Source: Marinicauda pacifica (GTDB lineage: Bacteria; Pseudomonadota; Alphaproteobacteria; Caulobacterales; Maricaulaceae). From it: DNA of 64,000 bases. Of the stretch, positions 25,343 through 37,609 are shown one piece after another. The position numbers and the translations under genes are program-made. Below the pieces are notes generated by a model. It was not told the DNA's origin and made no database searches. It saw only the letters and a list, made by a program, of their open reading frames with translations. The stretch's first letter is position 1. Every line of letters begins with the position of its first letter. The DNA lies in NCBI RefSeq assembly GCF_004793635.1, contig NZ_SRXV01000002.1, forward strand, positions 310,001 through 374,000, in the 5' to 3' direction.

Positions 25343-25909
25343 ATGATGATTCGAACCGGTGCCAGCGCATTGGCGCTTCTGATCGCTGGCGCAGCGGGCG
25401 CCGAGGCACAGCTCGATGAGCTGCGCGTCGGCCTGGTCGCGCACGATGTCGTGGATCACGCCGAGGACGGGCCGCAAGTCTCGGTCGAGGCGCTGTTCAG
25501 CAGCCCCGATTTCCTCGCTCGGGTCTGGTCGCCGCGCCCCTATCTCTATGGCTCGTTCAGCACGCAGGGATATACCAATCTCGTCGCCGCCGGTCTGGCC
25601 TGGGACGGCCATCTGACCGAACGCCTGCGCATCGAGGGCTCGCTGGGCATCTCCTACAATGACGGCGTGAGCGACGTGGTCGATCTGCCGCCGGGCGATC
25701 CCTATCGCATCCGCATTGCCGAAACCCGCGCCCTGCTCGGGTCGGACTGGCTGTTCCGCAGCCAGGTCGGCGCCGACTACATGATGACCGAACGCTGGGC
25801 GGTCGGGGCTTATTACGAGCATTTCTCTCACGGCCAGATTCTGGGCAATGGACGCAACCAGGCGCTCGACGAGTTCGGCGTGCGGCTCGGCTACCATTTC
25901 GGCGGTTAG
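25343..25909 (+). CDS. PagL-like lipid A deacylase family outer-membrane protein
   Basis: 188 residues. An N-terminal signal peptide (ALALLIAGAAGAEAQ) is followed by beta-barrel-like alternation and a terminal aromatic, ending YHFGG. The motif YEHFSHGQI carries His and Ser in the H-x-S arrangement of the PagL active site, with a C-terminal Glu in LDEFGVRLG. PagL removes the 3-O acyl chain of lipid A in the outer membrane. Start at 25343 or one codon later; GGGGAGGAAA lies upstream. Family call moderately secure; activity untested. Confidence 0.7.
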   Translation: MMIRTGASALALLIAGAAGAEAQLDELRVGLVAHDVVDHAEDGPQVSVEALFSSPDFLARVWSPRPYLYGSFSTQGYTNLVAAGLAWDGHLTERLRIEGSLGISYNDGVSDVVDLPPGDPYRIRIAETRALLGSDWLFRSQVGADYMMTERWAVGAYYEHFSHGQILGNGRNQALDEFGVRLGYHFGG

Positions 25910-25918
25910 GCCGGCGCG

Positions 25919-26518
25919 CTAGTCGAAGCCGGTCAGCGTCTCGATGACCGGGCCGGTCGCATCGGCGTCCGGTTCGGTCCCGTTGGGATCGTCGCCGCGC
26001 GGGACATAGGTTCCGGCAAACCAGTCCTGCCAGCTATCGCTCCCGGGATCGTATTGCTGGAAATGCTGGACCACGCGGCCGGTCTCCAGCGGGGTCCACT
26101 TGCCGCGAAAATCGGCTGTCGTCTCCGTGTCGCCGCCGAAATAGCTTATCTCTCCGCGAAGGATCATCTCCCCGCGCGCGTTCAACCCGCCTGAATAATC
26201 GATATGGGTATTGGCGCTGACCCAGATCTGGCGCCAGTCGCCGCTTTCCGGATCGACGAAATTCATCGATGTGCCGTCGCCCCCACCTGCCGACTCCCAC
26301 TCCTCCACGATGAGGCAGTCGCCAGAGCGGAGCGAAACATCGTTGCGGCCGGCAAACCGGCCTTCGCGGTCATAGACATTCCACTCGCCCACCCAGAAGC
26401 CGAACTCGCTGTGACGCTCCGATTGCGCGCAGCCGGGCGGCGCGCTCTGAGAGACGGCAGCCGGGAGGCCGGAAGAGACCGTGCAGACGAGCACGCCGGC
26501 CATGATCAGTACACGCAT
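25919..26518 (-). CDS. Secreted DUF1579-like hypothetical protein
   Basis: 199 residues with a signal peptide (MRVLIMAGVLVCTVSSGLPA) and an FGFWVGEWNVYD opening in the mature part, which resembles the DUF1579 start. Two repeating strands (GGDTETTADFRGKW and similar) suggest a lipocalin-like barrel. Substrate unknown. The start has GGAGGGCGCGAG upstream. It is convergent with the PagL-like gene and divergent from purA. Confidence 0.65.
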   Translation of the reverse strand: MRVLIMAGVLVCTVSSGLPAAVSQSAPPGCAQSERHSEFGFWVGEWNVYDREGRFAGRNDVSLRSGDCLIVEEWESAGGGDGTSMNFVDPESGDWRQIWVSANTHIDYSGGLNARGEMILRGEISYFGGDTETTADFRGKWTPLETGRVVQHFQQYDPGSDSWQDWFAGTYVPRGDDPNGTEPDADATGPVIETLTGFD

Positions 26519-26676
26519 CTCGCGCCCTCCTGGTTTTCGATTGATTACATAATGCGCCGGACGGGCGGCAAATCCAAGCGCAAACAGGGGCGCGCCGCGC
26601 CTGACGCTTGCCCGCAGCGCGGGCGCGCTATAAGCCGTTGTCCCGCACTTCAATCGAAGAAACGCGGAGTTTTTCC

Positions 26677-27966
<1,290 letters not shown>

Positions 27967-28041
27967 TCGCGGCACCGGCCAGATTGCACTCTCACGCCGA
28001 CCTCTCTAGCCTCCCGGGAAATTCAATCCGGGGAGAGATGA

Positions 28042-29331
28042 ATGCGTGAACTGTGCGTGATTTCGCTGGCGGCTCTGGCTGCTGGATGTGCGTCGATGCA
28101 GCCGGGCACCGCCATGGCGGGTTCTGCCGGCAGTCAGGCCGGGACCGAAGCCCGGACCGAGGCGTCCGGCGCCGACAACCTGCCGGTCAGCGACCGCGCG
28201 CTGCACGACCGCGTCTTCACGCTCGACACCCATGTCGACATCAACGAGGGCTATGCGACCTACCGGCTCGATCCGGGCGGCTTTACCCGCGCCCAGGTCG
28301 ACCTGCCCAAGATGCGGGCCGGCGGGCTCGATGCCGCCTTCTTCATCGTCTATGTCGGCCAGGGCACGATCAGTCCGATCGGCTATGAAGAAGCCGCGCG
28401 TATCGCCGACGAGAAATATGAGGCGATCATGCGCATGGTGCGGGCCTATCCCGACCAGATCGCGCTCGCCACGACCGCCGACGAGGTCGAGGCCATCCAC
28501 GCCTCCGGCCGGCGCGTCGCGCTGATCGGCATGGAGAATTCCTGGCCGCTGGGAGAAGATCTGTCCAATGTCGAGATGTGGGCCGATCGCGGCGTGCGCT
28601 ACATGTCGGTCACCCATTTCGGCAACAACCAGTTTGGGGGCAGCTCCAATCCCAATCTCGCCGCCGGCGATCCGCCCGAAGATCCCGGCCTGACCGAGCT
28701 TGGCCGCGGCCTGATCCGCGAACTCAACGATCACGGCGTGATGGTGGACATCTCCCACGTGGGCAAGCGCACCATGCTGGAGTCGATCGAGCTGTCGCGC
28801 GCGCCGGTTATCGCCAGCCATTCCGGCGTCCGGGTGCTGTTCGATCATCCGCGCAATCTCGACGACGAGCAGTTGCGCGCCATTCGCGACAATGGCGGCG
28901 TCGCCCAGATGGTCGCCTTCCGCGGCTATGTCGGCGAGATCGACCCCGCGCTGCGCGCCGCCGAGCAGGCGCTGGCCGGGGAGATGGGCCTGGATACGCC
29001 CGAAGGGCGCGAGGCGGCCGCTCAGGAGGTCTTCGACACCTATCGCGACCGGCTGGCCGAGCTGCGCGCATCATCGGGCAATGACGTCACGATCTCGGAC
29101 TTCGTCGACCATATCGACCACGCGGTCGAGATCGCGGGAATCGACCATGTCGGCATCGCGTCCGATTTCGACGGCGGCGGCGGTCTGGGCGGGTTTGACG
29201 ACGCGACCCAGACCCCTGCAGTAACCGCCGAACTGATCGCGCGCGGCTATTCTGAAGAGGACATCGCGAAGATCTGGGGCGGCAACGTGCTGCGCGTCAT
29301 GCGCGCGGTCGAAGCGGCCGCCGCGCGCTAG
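28042..29331 (+). CDS. Membrane dipeptidase (peptidase M19), lipoprotein
   Basis: 429 residues. The N-terminus MRELCVISLAALAAGCAS has a lipobox (LAAGC), so the enzyme is probably anchored to a membrane after lipid modification. Zinc-site motifs are LDTHVDIN, MENSWPLG and a late GIASDFDGGGG, as in renal-dipeptidase-like enzymes that cleave dipeptides, including D-amino acid ones. Start has a GGGGAGA site. It ends a few bases before the acyltransferase stop on the other strand. Confidence 0.9.
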   Translation: MRELCVISLAALAAGCASMQPGTAMAGSAGSQAGTEARTEASGADNLPVSDRALHDRVFTLDTHVDINEGYATYRLDPGGFTRAQVDLPKMRAGGLDAAFFIVYVGQGTISPIGYEEAARIADEKYEAIMRMVRAYPDQIALATTADEVEAIHASGRRVALIGMENSWPLGEDLSNVEMWADRGVRYMSVTHFGNNQFGGSSNPNLAAGDPPEDPGLTELGRGLIRELNDHGVMVDISHVGKRTMLESIELSRAPVIASHSGVRVLFDHPRNLDDEQLRAIRDNGGVAQMVAFRGYVGEIDPALRAAEQALAGEMGLDTPEGREAAAQEVFDTYRDRLAELRASSGNDVTISDFVDHIDHAVEIAGIDHVGIASDFDGGGGLGGFDDATQTPAVTAELIARGYSEEDIAKIWGGNVLRVMRAVEAAAAR

Positions 29332-29336
29332 ACCCT

Positions 29337-30476
29337 CTACTCTGCAGGCACGCCGGCGCGCGCCCCTGTGCGGGCATGCCCGGCAAAGCCGGTGCTGAAG
29401 ACTGCGCTCAGGCGCGGCTTCAGCGCCAGCGCCGGCAGCTCGACATAGCGCCGCAGCAACCAGCCTGCACCCAGCGCGCCGGCCAGCATGGCTGCAAACA
29501 AGACGTGCGGTGCGATGTCCGGCATGGCGTTCAGCACGACCTGGCCGATGGGCCAGTGCAGGATGTAAATGCCGTAGGAGACATCCTCCACCTCGCGCAC
29601 GGCTGCGCCCGCGCGTCCGGGCAGGCGGACGAAGCCGAGCCATAGCAGAACGTAGGCGACGGCGACCTGGCCGGAGACCATGGCCAGCGGCGTGCCGGCC
29701 AGCAGGACCGCCAGTCCGGTCAGGGCGAGCGCCGGGACTGCGCCCAGCGGCAGACGGTCGCGCAGCGCGAAGGCCGACGCCCCGATGAGAAATCCGCCGC
29801 CGAAGCGCGCCGCCGCATAGAGCGTGTCGTCCAGCGGGCCGGTATAGGGCGCGATGGCCTCGATCACCGACCAGGCCACGACCAGCGCGGTCAGGCCCAG
29901 CACGCCGGCCTTCCTGCGCCACACGCCAACAGCCGCCAGCAGGCCGGCGGCGAGATAGCAGGCCAGCTCGTAACGGATCGTCCAGAGCGGCCCGTTCATG
30001 TACGTCATGGCATGAGTGTCGAAGACGCCCGGCAAGGTGGCCTGCGGCGAAATCTGCCCGATCACCGCCAGCGGGAACCACCAGGTCTGGGCCTGTTGCA
30101 GATAGGCGCCGAGGCCCAGCCGGGTCTCCATCGGTCCGACGATGAGCCACAGCACCAGGACCGTGACGATGAGGCCGGGAAAGATGCGAAGGATGCGCGC
30201 AGCGGCAAAGCCGGAGAGCGACGCTCCGCGGAACAGGCTTGCGGTCAGCATGTAGCCCGACAGGATGAAGAAGCCGTCTAGCGCGTACTGGACCGCGCCA
30301 TCGATCCCGGCGAACCAGGCCCCGGCCTGCTCGACCCCGAAGGGCAGCATCAAGGCGTGGCCGTACACGATGAAGACCGCGAGCGCGATGCGCAGGGCGG
30401 TGAAATTGTTGGACCGGTCTTCGATCCGGCCATGCGGGCCTGACAGCAGGGAGGCGGCGCGAAACGGGACGCTCAT
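29337..30476 (-). CDS. Acyltransferase 3 family membrane protein
   Basis: 379 residues with about ten membrane helices. The N-terminal NFTALRIALAVFIVYGHAL contains the R-x10-H arrangement of the acyltransferase-3/OafA family, in which the His is essential. Acylates surface polysaccharides or other glycans at the inner membrane. It is followed about 50 bases upstream (in its own direction) by the methyltransferase gene, and the two may be co-expressed. Substrate unknown. Confidence 0.87.
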   Translation of the reverse strand: MSVPFRAASLLSGPHGRIEDRSNNFTALRIALAVFIVYGHALMLPFGVEQAGAWFAGIDGAVQYALDGFFILSGYMLTASLFRGASLSGFAAARILRIFPGLIVTVLVLWLIVGPMETRLGLGAYLQQAQTWWFPLAVIGQISPQATLPGVFDTHAMTYMNGPLWTIRYELACYLAAGLLAAVGVWRRKAGVLGLTALVVAWSVIEAIAPYTGPLDDTLYAAARFGGGFLIGASAFALRDRLPLGAVPALALTGLAVLLAGTPLAMVSGQVAVAYVLLWLGFVRLPGRAGAAVREVEDVSYGIYILHWPIGQVVLNAMPDIAPHVLFAAMLAGALGAGWLLRRYVELPALALKPRLSAVFSTGFAGHARTGARAGVPAE

Positions 30477-30529
30477 GGGCGATATCCTTCAGATACGCCC
30501 GATACCTCGCAAGATTTGCGCCGGTGCGC

Positions 30530-31324
30530 CTAGAAGCGCGCCACAACGATGTCCTGAAAGTCCGTCCCTGCGCCGCCGCGCCAGCTTCCGGGCCGGATCT
30601 CCACGCTCCGGGCACCGGCCTCGCCGAGCGTTTCGGTGAAGACCTCCGGGTCCAGCCCGACCGCCACCGACGGCGCGCCGGCCTCCTCGACGCGCGATCC
30701 CTCGAACACATGTTCGAAGCGGAAGGCGGCACGTCCCTGGCCGAGCGCGTCGCGCGCCCCGGCATCGAGCACGAAGGCGGTGGCATACAGCCGCCCGCCC
30801 GGCGCGGTCACGCGCGCGCTCTCTTTCAGGTAATGCACCACCTCGCGCCGCATCATGTGGGTGTAGACGCTCGTCGAGATCGACAAATCCATGCTGTCAT
30901 CCTCGTAAGGGAAGCGGTACTCGGCCGGCGAGAGCGTCCCCCTCGGATTGTAGAAGCTGTTGGCGATATCGGCATGGTCGAAGCGAAAAGACGCGGCATG
31001 CCGGCGCGCCCAGCGCCGGCACCAGCGAATGCCGAACGGCACGATATCGAAGCCGGCATAGGCGATCGCCTCGCCATGGCGGCGATGCAGGGCGAGCGCG
31101 TTGCGTCCGATCGCGCAGCCAATGTCCAGCACCCGGTCGCCGGGCATCAGTCCGGTCTCGCGCTCGATCAGGGCCACCGTGTTGTCACCGACCTGCCGGT
31201 AATCGCCGCCGCCCGCGAAATTGATCAGGTCCGGCGGCCCGTCCGGCGCATCGAAGAGCGGCGTATAGCGGATCGCGGCGTCGCACAGATCGGCGACGAG
31301 CGTGTATTTGAGCCGTCGCAGCAT
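30530..31324 (-). CDS. Class I SAM-dependent methyltransferase
   Basis: 264 residues. Motif I is VLDIGCAIGRNA, with YAGFDIVPFGI as motif II and FRFDHADIANSFYN following. It is a Rossmann-fold methyltransferase; residues PFEDDSMDLS-like stretch (PYEDDSMDLSISTSV) and the C-terminal region resemble small-molecule or glycan methyltransferases. Start set at the ATG ending at 31324 (MLRRLKYTL). It precedes the acyltransferase gene. Target unknown. Confidence 0.82.
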   Translation of the reverse strand: MLRRLKYTLVADLCDAAIRYTPLFDAPDGPPDLINFAGGGDYRQVGDNTVALIERETGLMPGDRVLDIGCAIGRNALALHRRHGEAIAYAGFDIVPFGIRWCRRWARRHAASFRFDHADIANSFYNPRGTLSPAEYRFPYEDDSMDLSISTSVYTHMMRREVVHYLKESARVTAPGGRLYATAFVLDAGARDALGQGRAAFRFEHVFEGSRVEEAGAPSVAVGLDPEVFTETLGEAGARSVEIRPGSWRGGAGTDFQDIVVARF

Positions 31325-31502
31325 CGTGTCGCCTCGTCCCCCGTCGCCCGTGCGCGCCCGCAGCCTGTATATCGGCGCGCCGGCACAAGGCAAAGCCGGA
31401 GCGGCACGTCGGTGAGAAGCCGGGTGTGCGCCCGAATATCGAATGACGGGACGAGCGATAAGTACTACTAAGAAAAGTAGGGTTAATCACCGGGAGGCTT
31501 TC

Positions 31503-31892
31503 ATGACCGAGATCACGGCACTGCTCGCACGACTTGTCGGAATTTACTTTCTCGTCGCCGGACTGGGGATCGTGGTGCGGCGAAAGACGATCAGCGAGTT
31601 CATCGCGCGCTACCGCACCGATCCGGTCCTCAGCTTCATGGGCGGGGTGATGGCGCTCTGGTTCGGCCTCGTCATCCTCGCCCTGCACTGGCAGTGGGGC
31701 CATGTCCTGGCGGTCACGATCAGCGTGATCGGTCTGCTGGCCGTGCTCAAGGGTGTGGCGCTCATCCTGCTGGGAAACCGGCTGCTGGTCCTGGCCCGCC
31801 CGTTCGACGAGAATTTGCATGTGGCGGGGATCTGGGGCCTGGTCGTCGCGCTCGTCGGTGCGGGCCTGACCTGGGCCGGCTTCGCCGCATAG
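31503..31892 (+). CDS. Small integral membrane protein
   Basis: 129 residues with four predicted helices (ALLARLVGIYFLVAGLGIVV; FMGGVMALWFGLVILAL; VLAVTISVIGLLAVLKGVAL; LVVALVGAGLTWAGFAA). No catalytic motif. Start at the ATG at 31503, seven bases after GGGAGG; an upstream ATG would add a charged segment without support. Family not recognised. It sits alone before the long thiC leader. Confidence 0.75.
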   Translation: MTEITALLARLVGIYFLVAGLGIVVRRKTISEFIARYRTDPVLSFMGGVMALWFGLVILALHWQWGHVLAVTISVIGLLAVLKGVALILLGNRLLVLARPFDENLHVAGIWGLVVALVGAGLTWAGFAA

Positions 31893-32214
31893 GCGAACGC
31901 GCAGGCCGTGTTTTCAGGGGCAGAAACAAGTGAACCCCCGGGCGTGTGCCGGGACACAGCACACACCCGAGGGCTCTGCACGCGAGACGGACGTGGCGGA
32001 GGCCTTGCGGGGGGAGGGTACGGGTACCGCGACGTCCGAAAAGCTGTCTCACGTGTTGAAAGCGAAACGCGGCCCGCCGACCCCGGTTCCTGAAAAAATA
32101 CACGCAAGGGATGTTTTTTCCGGGCGGCCTGAAACCGGCGGGCTGCGTGGCTGTCGCGGCGTTCAGAAAGTCGGGGTTGTCAGCCGCTGCGCACTCGCAC
32201 ATGCTGGCCGCGAC
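31893..32214 (+). other. Long intergenic segment upstream of the TPP riboswitch
   Basis: About 320 bases with no supported gene. It contains an imperfect hairpin around 31937-31974 (GGGCGTGTGC pairing with GCACACACCC) without a clear T tract; it could end the upstream transcript or belong to the thiC leader. Nothing else recognised. Confidence 0.4.
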
Positions 32215-34264
<2,050 letters not shown>

Positions 34265-34325
34265 TAAAGTAATAAATACCAACAATGATTTTTGACATCT
34301 TCAAAACTCAAAAGCACCGTAGTAA

Positions 34326-34979
34326 TTACGGCCTGCTCAGTTCCTCTCTAAAACATCTAAAAGACGCACTACGGTTGCTTATCTGCGCCGCGTTCGCTGC
34401 TGCATCAGATGCTATGTGGCGATAATTATCAAGACTAGCATAGCAACCGTTCCTTGCCTGTCGAAGTAAGGATTTAACATCGCTAGATGGTACTCCCCAC
34501 ACCGAATCAATATCCGCCGATATACCCAAGAGCATCCAACCATCTGTACATGGATCGGGTGTAGCAAATACAATTCGATCTAGCGGAGCGTCAACATCCA
34601 GCTCTACAAGAAAATCTCGGATCGCGTCCTGAAATTTGTCTACTTTCTCCGCTTCGCCATCAAACGCTAGGGGAGTATTTCTATAGATTTGGAAAAACAA
34701 GTTCGCGATATCGAGATCCAAGTGTATAACCAATAAATCAAGAGGCGGTTGATCCGAGAACAAACCGCTCTCAAACCGTGCCGACAACCCATAACACGCC
34801 TCGGATCGAAGGCGCTCAATCAATTGAGTCCATCCACCGGGTACATATTCGTCAGTGCCTGTCGCATCTAAGTCGGGAAAAATTCTTGATATCCTTGGGG
34901 ATTCCTCCAATAGCGTCCCCAGAAATTCGGGAATCGCCTTGCTATCAAATTTTCCCTCTGCGATTAATCCAATATGCAT
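34326..34979 (-). CDS. TOPRIM-like protein partnered with an AAA ATPase (putative defence effector)
   Basis: 217 residues. The start LIAEGKFDSKAIPEFL (Glu8) and LLVIHLDLDIAN (Asp88/Asp90) give the E...DxD layout of TOPRIM-fold nucleases such as RloB/DUF4276 proteins. It starts one base inside the stop of the upstream ATPase (TAATG), so translation is coupled. Codon use is AT-rich unlike neighbours: the 60-base line from 34321 has 26 G/C. Small TOPRIM proteins with AAA ATPases form known abortive-infection modules (AbiL, PARIS types). Defence role is inferred; DUF family is uncertain. Confidence 0.6.
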   Translation of the reverse strand: MHIGLIAEGKFDSKAIPEFLGTLLEESPRISRIFPDLDATGTDEYVPGGWTQLIERLRSEACYGLSARFESGLFSDQPPLDLLVIHLDLDIANLFFQIYRNTPLAFDGEAEKVDKFQDAIRDFLVELDVDAPLDRIVFATPDPCTDGWMLLGISADIDSVWGVPSSDVKSLLRQARNGCYASLDNYRHIASDAAANAAQISNRSASFRCFREELSRP

Positions 34980-36274
34980 TAGCCTAGTGCATCCTGAATT
35001 TCATTAGAGATATACAATTCAGACAAGTTTTTACCTCGGGCCCTTTCATTCCATTTCTGAGGGGTCATTCCCTCTGGCGGAATTAGGCGCCTAAATTTTG
35101 TTTCACCGATGATTTCATGGCTATCAAGGCGAACCCCTTTAACTTGCATTCGTCTGGTTGTGACAAATACCGCATGATTTGAGTCAAATATGTCGAATGC
35201 ATCTAATGCAGTCGGATTGTGAGATGTTAGGAAAACTTGCTTGTTAGGCTTAGAGTCTTCAGCCCCTTCCGATGAAACCTTAACAATGTGATCTACTAGC
35301 CTCCTGACAAGGCCGGGGTTGAGTGTACCGTCAACGTTATCTAGACCGAAGGAGGTTGGCGCCTCTGGATGAGAAAGCAGGGTCGCGACAAATATGAGGT
35401 ATAGAGTTCCCTCGCTAGCATCATAAGGAGAAAGCATGTTGAAACTTGTTTTCATATATTTATCGCGTATATAGATAACCTCTCCCTCTGTTTTTACTTG
35501 CGGGGGGACAATATCATCATTTCGTCGACCAATATTTATGCGGTCTGCCCATCCCGGCGCCCAGATGATCTGAAGAATGTCTTCAAAGCGCTTCTTGCTT
35601 TCAAGGCCTTGAACTCGCTGCTTCTCAGACAGTGTCTCCTTGAATGCGGTCGCAAGCCGGGAACCAGTTAAGCCGAGCGGTTCAATAACGCGGCTATCGG
35701 TTGCCAAGCCCCTCATAACCGCCGTCTGTGGCGAGTAAATAACGTAACGCGAGAAAGCGTTTATTTCCGCTTCCACTTCATCGGGGATATCCGCAAATGG
35801 GCCGAGCACATCCCAAGCCCCCCTGTGAGGAGGAATTTCTTCCCGGAATTCCTCCCAGTCGAAGCCCTTCTTGTGTTTATGAAGCCTAGTGCCGTGGGGA
35901 CTCCGGCCAATCACTAGCCCCCCATCCACGTAAAGAGACTCTGAATGAAAGCTCAGATTTCGACTCGCACCGCCAGCAGAGAGGGTGCATTTATAAGTAA
36001 ACCTATCGAAATGGCCAATTAATTGAAATGTCTTAGGAATATTTTGATTACGAAATGATGACTTGAATAATCGTGGCGTAGACAGCCGAACGCCCTTATA
36101 GTCTAAGTCTTGTGGCGCCAAGCCTCGGCCCAATGCGGACGCGAGAATTCCAACGGCCTCTAGTATATTAGATTTTCCAGAACCATTTGGCCCGATAAAA
36201 ATATTCACCTCGCCGAGCTCTATGTCGGCATGATGAATTGACTTAAAGCGGGATATTTCAATTCGTCTAAGCAT
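34979..36274 (-). CDS. AAA/ABC-type ATPase of the OLD/AAA_21 kind (putative defence sensor)
   Basis: 431 residues. The N-terminus is IEISRFKSIHHADIELG, then a Walker A FIGPNGSGKSN near residue 28. The D-loop and Walker B region FGLDNVDGTLNPGLV and the late LTSHNPTAL (switch His) are typical of SMC/RecF-like ATPases of the AAA_21/AAA_15 group. No fused nuclease domain is seen; the partner below supplies one. It is AT-rich and isolated from GC-rich neighbours. Such ATPases sense phage or DNA structures in defence systems; other roles are possible. Confidence 0.8.
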   Translation of the reverse strand: MLRRIEISRFKSIHHADIELGEVNIFIGPNGSGKSNILEAVGILASALGRGLAPQDLDYKGVRLSTPRLFKSSFRNQNIPKTFQLIGHFDRFTYKCTLSAGGASRNLSFHSESLYVDGGLVIGRSPHGTRLHKHKKGFDWEEFREEIPPHRGAWDVLGPFADIPDEVEAEINAFSRYVIYSPQTAVMRGLATDSRVIEPLGLTGSRLATAFKETLSEKQRVQGLESKKRFEDILQIIWAPGWADRINIGRRNDDIVPPQVKTEGEVIYIRDKYMKTSFNMLSPYDASEGTLYLIFVATLLSHPEAPTSFGLDNVDGTLNPGLVRRLVDHIVKVSSEGAEDSKPNKQVFLTSHNPTALDAFDIFDSNHAVFVTTRRMQVKGVRLDSHEIIGETKFRRLIPPEGMTPQKWNERARGKNLSELYISNEIQDALG

Positions 36275-36520
36275 ATAGGCCTTGTTTTCTTTCTTCGTCG
36301 AACCAGCATTCGGGGCTTTAAGTTTGGCGCTCAGGCGGGCCTAGATCGGACTTTCGACGACGCGGCCCAGAGCCGATCCCGCCGCTAGCTCGTCGGATGA
36401 ACGCTTATCACTATAATCCTTCGACATAAACGTTGTATAAGATATTGCGATAGTCGGGGACACACACCCATTTCCGCCCACCAGCCACACGCCCCCCAGA
36501 ACCTCCCCCACCCTGCAAAC

Positions 36521-36630
36521 CTGTCATCCCGGAAACCGCGTCGCGGTTATCCGGGACCTCGTGAGGGAGGCAGGCTCATACCCGGCACCGCCGCGAGGCC
36601 CCGGATCGCCTGCGGCGTCCGGGGTGACAG
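36521..36630. repeat. Palindromic repeat, family 2 composite
   Basis: CTGTCATCCCGG at the left is answered by CCGGGGTGACAG at the right. Inside are two more hairpins, CCGGAAACCGCG against CGCGGTTATCCGG, and CCCCGGATCGCC against GGCGTCCGGGG. Confidence 0.7.
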
Positions 36631-36670
36631 GGAGCTCTTGCGCTCAAGCGGTGGGGGGAAGTCTCCCTCC

Positions 36671-36706
36671 TCTCTTTCCCAGCGGACGCTGGGACCCAGA
36701 GAGCGT
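36671..36706. repeat. Palindromic repeat, family 2, short copy
   Basis: CCCAGCG / CGCTGGG hairpin followed by CCAGAGAGCGT, the same tail found at 52086-52096. Confidence 0.7.
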
Positions 36707-36716
36707 AGGGCGCCCC

Positions 36717-37598
36717 CTACCGCCGCCGGGCGATGAGGGCGGCGCGGCTCATCAGGGCGAGCCAGACGAAGGGGGCGGCGAGCGCGACGCCGACGCGTTC
36801 CAGCGGGCCGGAATAGTCCCAGAAATAGCGGATCAGCCCGTCAAACTTGTGGCGCTCGACAAAGAAGATGCTGGCCCGGCTGGTCGAGCCGTAATGGACG
36901 AGCTCGGCGCCCGGATCGAACACGACCTGACCGCCGGCATCGCGCACCCGGCGGCACAGCTCGACGTCCTCGACATGCAGGAAGTAGCGCTCGTCAAATC
37001 CGCCGACCTGCTCGAAGCCGGCCCGGCTCATCATCAGCGCGGCACCCGAGACACAGGGCATCTCGGCGGGCCGGTCGGGCAGCGGCTCGTTCTCGCGGTG
37101 TATGTCGCGCCAGCCCGGCACGAGACGGGACAGGCCGGTAAAGCTGATGAAGGTGCTGGCCAGGGACAATTCGCCCCGGCGCCCGCCGCGCTGTTCGTGG
37201 CCGTCGCGGTCGAGAATGCGCGCGCCGACGATCCACGGCATTGTCAGGCCCGCCCCGGTCCGGGCCATGCGCTGCGCCGTGCCCGGCGACAGCACGGCAT
37301 CGGGATTGATGAAGAGGAGATGCGTGCCGCGGGCCGCCTTCGCGCCGATATTGCAGCCCTTGGAAAAGCCCAGATTGCCGCCGCTATGGATCAGGGTCAG
37401 GCGTGTCTCGCGCGTGTCCAGCGCCTCCAGAGTCTCCACGTCAACGGCCGGGTTGCCGTGATTGACCAGGATCACCTCGTCCACGTCGGCGGCGGCCAGC
37501 GCGGCGTTCAGCGACTCAAACAGAACCGGCCCGCTATGCCAGCTGACCATGACAACGCTGATCGAGATCGTCTCGCCGGAAGTGCTCGCCCTGGCCAA
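36717..37598 (-). CDS. Glycosyltransferase family 2
   Basis: 293 residues. A GT-A fold enzyme: VVMVSWHSG opening, the nucleotide-sugar region LLFINPDAVLSPG with its DxD-like N-P-D, and the acceptor motif DERYFLHVEDVELCRRV (an ED plus Arg pattern of rhamnosyltransferase-like GT2). Transfers a sugar to a polysaccharide or lipid carrier; the C-terminal hydrophobic part suggests membrane association. Start at the ATG ending at 37598. It runs toward the repeat region and away from YidD, 11 bases upstream. Confidence 0.88.
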   Translation of the reverse strand: MARASTSGETISISVVMVSWHSGPVLFESLNAALAAADVDEVILVNHGNPAVDVETLEALDTRETRLTLIHSGGNLGFSKGCNIGAKAARGTHLLFINPDAVLSPGTAQRMARTGAGLTMPWIVGARILDRDGHEQRGGRRGELSLASTFISFTGLSRLVPGWRDIHRENEPLPDRPAEMPCVSGAALMMSRAGFEQVGGFDERYFLHVEDVELCRRVRDAGGQVVFDPGAELVHYGSTSRASIFFVERHKFDGLIRYFWDYSGPLERVGVALAAPFVWLALMSRAALIARRR

Positions 37599-37609
37599 CG
37601 CTGTGTCCT

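Larger units (their letters stand above)
36275..36716. other. Intergenic region between the island and the glycosyltransferase
   Basis: About 440 bases with no supported gene. The first roughly 190 bases are still AT-rich and run into the GC-rich backbone; the rest holds palindromic repeats listed separately. No integrase, tRNA end or clear flanking direct repeat was seen. Confidence 0.6.

Noticed and set aside
34265..36274. Prophage or transposon remnant
   Set aside because: No integrase, transposase, terminal inverted repeats or tRNA end is seen; only two coupled genes.
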